From: Clostridium sp. CAG:1024
GTDB taxonomy: Bacteria > Bacillota > Clostridia > Christensenellales > CAG-138
NCBI GenBank assembly: GCA_000432015.1
Contig: HF985514.1
Coordinates: forward strand, 107,262 to 123,258
Reading direction: 5' to 3'
DNA: 15,997 nucleotides
Shown: piece after piece, positions 13,880 through 15,997 of the stretch
Position numbering within the stretch: position 1 is the stretch's first letter
Layout: each line of letters starts with the position of its first letter
Program-made: the position numbers and the translations under genes
Notes under the pieces: generated by a model
Told to the model about the DNA's origin: nothing
Databases searched by the model: none
Seen by the model: the letters and a program-made list of their open reading frames with translations, nothing else

Positions 13880-15033
13880 TCGTGATCGCCTCCTTTCAGA
13901 GCGTCAGCGGCAGGGGCGGCTTTGGCGGCCGCAGCCTGCAAGCGTTTTTCTTCTCTGCGATCCAGGCAGCTGTTCATGAGGTATTTCAGGAACAGCACGA
14001 AGCCGCACAGATAGATGATGATGGCGGAGATCAGATCGGAGATCTGCGAGCAGTACATGGATTTGTCAACATACGCGCCGCCCGCGGTGATGTGCTGGAT
14101 GAAGAAGGACGCGAAGATGGAGCCGATCGGATTGAGACCGCCAAGGAACGCGGCTGCAATGCCGTTGAACCCCATGTTCGGCACGGACGAGGTGGAGCAC
14201 TGCCACTGCTCATAGCCGGTGAGGTACAGCATTGCCGCGCCAAGACCCGCAAGCGCGCCGGAGATGGCCAGCGTCAGGATGATGTTGCGCTTTTCTGCCA
14301 TGCCGCAGTATTTTGCGGCATTCTTATTGCTTCCGGTCGCGCGCAGCTCATAGCCGAAGCGGGTCTTTTCGAGAAGGATCCAAATCAGAATGGCGATGAC
14401 GATCGCAAGCGGGATCGCAAGCCCGACGTACTGGTTTTTGTTGAACAGTGCGCCGAGACCGAGCGAAGGCAGGACGGCGCTCGGGTTGTTGTGCGCAAGC
14501 ACCAGCGTATACGGGCTGGTGCCTTCCTTCACCGTGGTCAGCAGCATGTTGGTCAGATACAGAACGATCCAATTCAGCATGATGCCGGAGATGACCTCGT
14601 TCACGTTTCGATAGGACTTCAGGAGACCGCTGATGCAGCCGAGCAGCGCGCCGCCCGCCATGGCGAGCAGCATGCAGGGCAGCCAGCTCCACTTGAGCGC
14701 AAGCGCCGCATAGAGGCAAAGCGCCGCGCCGCCGCAGTACTGACCCGCAGCGCCGATGTTGAACAGACCGACCTTATATGCGAACAAAATGGACAGCGCG
14801 CAAAGAAGCAGCGGCGCCGTCTTGACGAGCGTGTTGCCGAGGTACTTAAGCTGGCTGCTCGTTTTGTTATAGGTCAGAAAGTTTTTGATGACCGTGGAAA
14901 TGGCCTCGCCTGCGCCTGCGGGATTGATGCAGAGCAGGACAATGTAGCCGATGAACAGTCCCAGCACGACGCAGACCAGCGATGCAAGCAGCGATTGGAA
15001 TCCGCTGCTGCGCAGGATGTTCTTTTTCTTCAT
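13876..15033 (-). CDS. Nucleoside (BMP-type) ABC transporter permease, first subunit (NupP/YufP-like)
   Basis: The 385-residue membrane protein is the larger permease of the importer. It has a basic N terminus, a first helix at about 13-36, then about nine more. Diagnostic parts are FAYKVGLFNIGAAGQY (83-98), NEVISGIMLNWI (near 144), the cytoplasmic ATPase-docking loop FGYELRATGSNKNAAKYCGM (about 227-246), and MGFNGIAAAFLGGLNP. The C-terminal 30 or so residues are a basic then alanine-rich tail. The start ATG 15033 overlaps the ATPase stop as ATGA, with GAGGTG 5 bases upstream. Together with the neighbouring permease and ATPase it would import nucleosides delivered by a BmpA-type lipoprotein, which is presumably encoded just outside the window. 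Confidence 0.93.
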   Translation of the reverse strand: MKKKNILRSSGFQSLLASLVCVVLGLFIGYIVLLCINPAGAGEAISTVIKNFLTYNKTSSQLKYLGNTLVKTAPLLLCALSILFAYKVGLFNIGAAGQYCGGAALCLYAALALKWSWLPCMLLAMAGGALLGCISGLLKSYRNVNEVISGIMLNWIVLYLTNMLLTTVKEGTSPYTLVLAHNNPSAVLPSLGLGALFNKNQYVGLAIPLAIVIAILIWILLEKTRFGYELRATGSNKNAAKYCGMAEKRNIILTLAISGALAGLGAAMLYLTGYEQWQCSTSSVPNMGFNGIAAAFLGGLNPIGSIFASFFIQHITAGGAYVDKSMYCSQISDLISAIIIYLCGFVLFLKYLMNSCLDRREEKRLQAAAAKAAPAADALKGGDHE

Positions 15034-15997
15034 GCTTTCACCTCGTCTCTCTTGGCGCCTGCCATATACAGACCGAGCTCTTCCTCAGTGGTATGCTTCG
15101 GATCGAGTTCGCCGACGATCTCGCCCTCATACATCACGAGAATGCGATCCGGCACATCCATGACCTCATCCAGCTCGAGCGAAACGAGCAGAACGGCCTT
15201 GCCCTCATCGCGCTGCGCAACGAGCTGCTTGTGAATGTATTCGATCGCGCCGACGTCCAGACCGCGGGTTGGCTGCACGGCAACGAGCAGCTCCGGATCC
15301 TTGTCGATCTCGCGCGCGACGATGGCTTTCTGCTGGTTGCCGCCGGACATGCTCCGCGCAAGCGTGACGGGACCCTGGCCGGAACGTACATCGTACTGGT
15401 CGATGAGCTTTTCGGCATAGCGGCGGATGTTGGCGCGCCGCAGGAAACCGGCTTTGTCCGTGAACTCCGGCTCAAAGTAACGTTCGAGCACCAGATTGTC
15501 CTCGAGCGAATAATCAAGCACCAAGCCGTGCTTGTGGCGATCCTCCGGAATGTGGCTCATCCCGAGAATATTCCGGTTGCGGATGCTCATGCGCGTGATG
15601 TCCTTGCCGTCTAAGACGATCTTACCGCTGACTGCCGGCTCCAGACCGGTCAGCGCGTACACGAGCTCTGTCTGACCGTTTCCGTCGATGCCAGCGATGC
15701 AGACGATCTCGCCGGCACGCACCTTGAAGGAAACGTTCTTGACCGCGTTGTTCTTATGGACCTTGGAAGCAACGGTCAGCCCCTCGACGGACAGGATCAC
15801 CTCGCCGGGATGCGCCTCGCCCTTTTCTACGTGGAAATTGACGTTTCTGCCGACCATCATGGAGGACAGTTCTTCGATCGTCGTGCTCCCTGTATCGACC
15901 GTGCCGATATACTTGCCCTTGCGCAGAACCGTGCAGCGGTCCGCAACAGCCATGATCTCGTTGAGCTTGTGGGAGATAAAGAGGATGCTCTTTCCCT
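15030..15997 (-). CDS. Nucleoside (BMP-type) ABC transporter dual ATPase (NupO/YufO-like), start outside window
   Basis: The frame is open to the window edge and continues beyond it; the Met at 15953 is internal. The first visible residues, GKSILFISHKLNEI, are the H-loop region of the first ATPase domain, so roughly the first 200 residues are missing. The second domain is complete. Its Walker A is GIDGNGQTE, without the usual GKT lysine; the signature is SMSGGNQQK; and the Walker B line is LLVAVQPTRGLDVGA, with Gln where other ATPases have the catalytic Glu. This degenerate second site is normal for sugar/nucleoside tandem ATPases. HIPEDRHKHGLVLDYSLEDN is also family-typical. It powers import through the two downstream permeases, to which it is coupled by an ATGA overlap. 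Substrate class is inferred from family and from the downstream tdk. Confidence 0.93.
   Translation of the reverse strand, partial: GKSILFISHKLNEIMAVADRCTVLRKGKYIGTVDTGSTTIEELSSMMVGRNVNFHVEKGEAHPGEVILSVEGLTVASKVHKNNAVKNVSFKVRAGEIVCIAGIDGNGQTELVYALTGLEPAVSGKIVLDGKDITRMSIRNRNILGMSHIPEDRHKHGLVLDYSLEDNLVLERYFEPEFTDKAGFLRRANIRRYAEKLIDQYDVRSGQGPVTLARSMSGGNQQKAIVAREIDKDPELLVAVQPTRGLDVGAIEYIHKQLVAQRDEGKAVLLVSLELDEVMDVPDRILVMYEGEIVGELDPKHTTEEELGLYMAGAKRDEVKA

Noticed and set aside
13882..15234. A 450-codon plus-strand open frame opposite the nucleoside permeases
   Set aside because: It lies antisense to clearly recognised membrane proteins, has no domain pattern or ribosome site, and is explained by codon bias in GC-rich genes.

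Overview
The window reads as a moderately high-GC Bacillota chromosome, most likely a Clostridia-class gut-type anaerobe. The inference rests on a tryptophan T-box leader, an EFR1-type flavodoxin/ferredoxin protein, an EndoQ-UvrD fusion, a BMP-type nucleoside ABC transporter, and tightly packed genes with AGGAGG-type ribosome sites. Negativicutes cannot be excluded. No rRNA, tRNA, insertion sequence, CRISPR array or phage gene was seen. Most of the window is core or house-keeping sequence.

Layout. (1) 1-3657, plus strand: the 3' part of a DNA repair protein joining an EndoQ/PHP nuclease domain to a UvrD/PcrA helicase. It is followed by a Spx/ArsC-like thioredoxin-fold gene whose start is abnormal and by a flavodoxin-ferredoxin protein coupled to it by a GTGA overlap. 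A hairpin at 3681-3722 separates this group from the convergent pyrG. (2) 3758-8999, minus strand: trpB, then glmS, then pyrG. The lone trpB has a perfect consensus promoter and a tryptophan T-box leader with a strong intrinsic terminator. A second intrinsic terminator lies directly before glmS, so glmS and pyrG must be expressed by read-through or antitermination. (3) 9110-9740, minus strand: a DUF308/HdeD-like six-helix membrane protein with its own promoter. (4) 9795-11538, minus strand: an ATPase and permease pair of the nitrate/sulfonate/thiamine-precursor (TauBC) class with no binding protein in view, followed by a terminator. (5) 11539-11733: a divergent intergenic region with a 15-bp palindrome. 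(6) 11734-11937, plus strand: a tiny cysteine-rich membrane protein of unknown function. (7) 11930-15997, minus strand: a nucleoside ABC transporter (dual ATPase, cut by the window edge, and two permeases), then thymidine kinase, then a small nucleoside 2-deoxyribosyltransferase-like protein. All junctions overlap or are one base apart.

How the genes work together. The last group is a coherent nucleoside uptake and salvage operon: import, phosphorylation of thymidine, and possibly glycosidic-bond cleavage or exchange. pyrG (CTP) and glmS (glucosamine-6-phosphate) are both glutamine amidotransferases that feed nucleotide and cell-wall synthesis. The T-box makes trpB expression respond to uncharged tRNA-Trp. 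The most unusual points are the missing in-frame start codon of the Spx-like gene, the terminator before glmS, the cysteine-rich mini-protein, and the deoxyribosyltransferase-like tail of the nucleoside operon. I did not find a clearly new multi-gene system.
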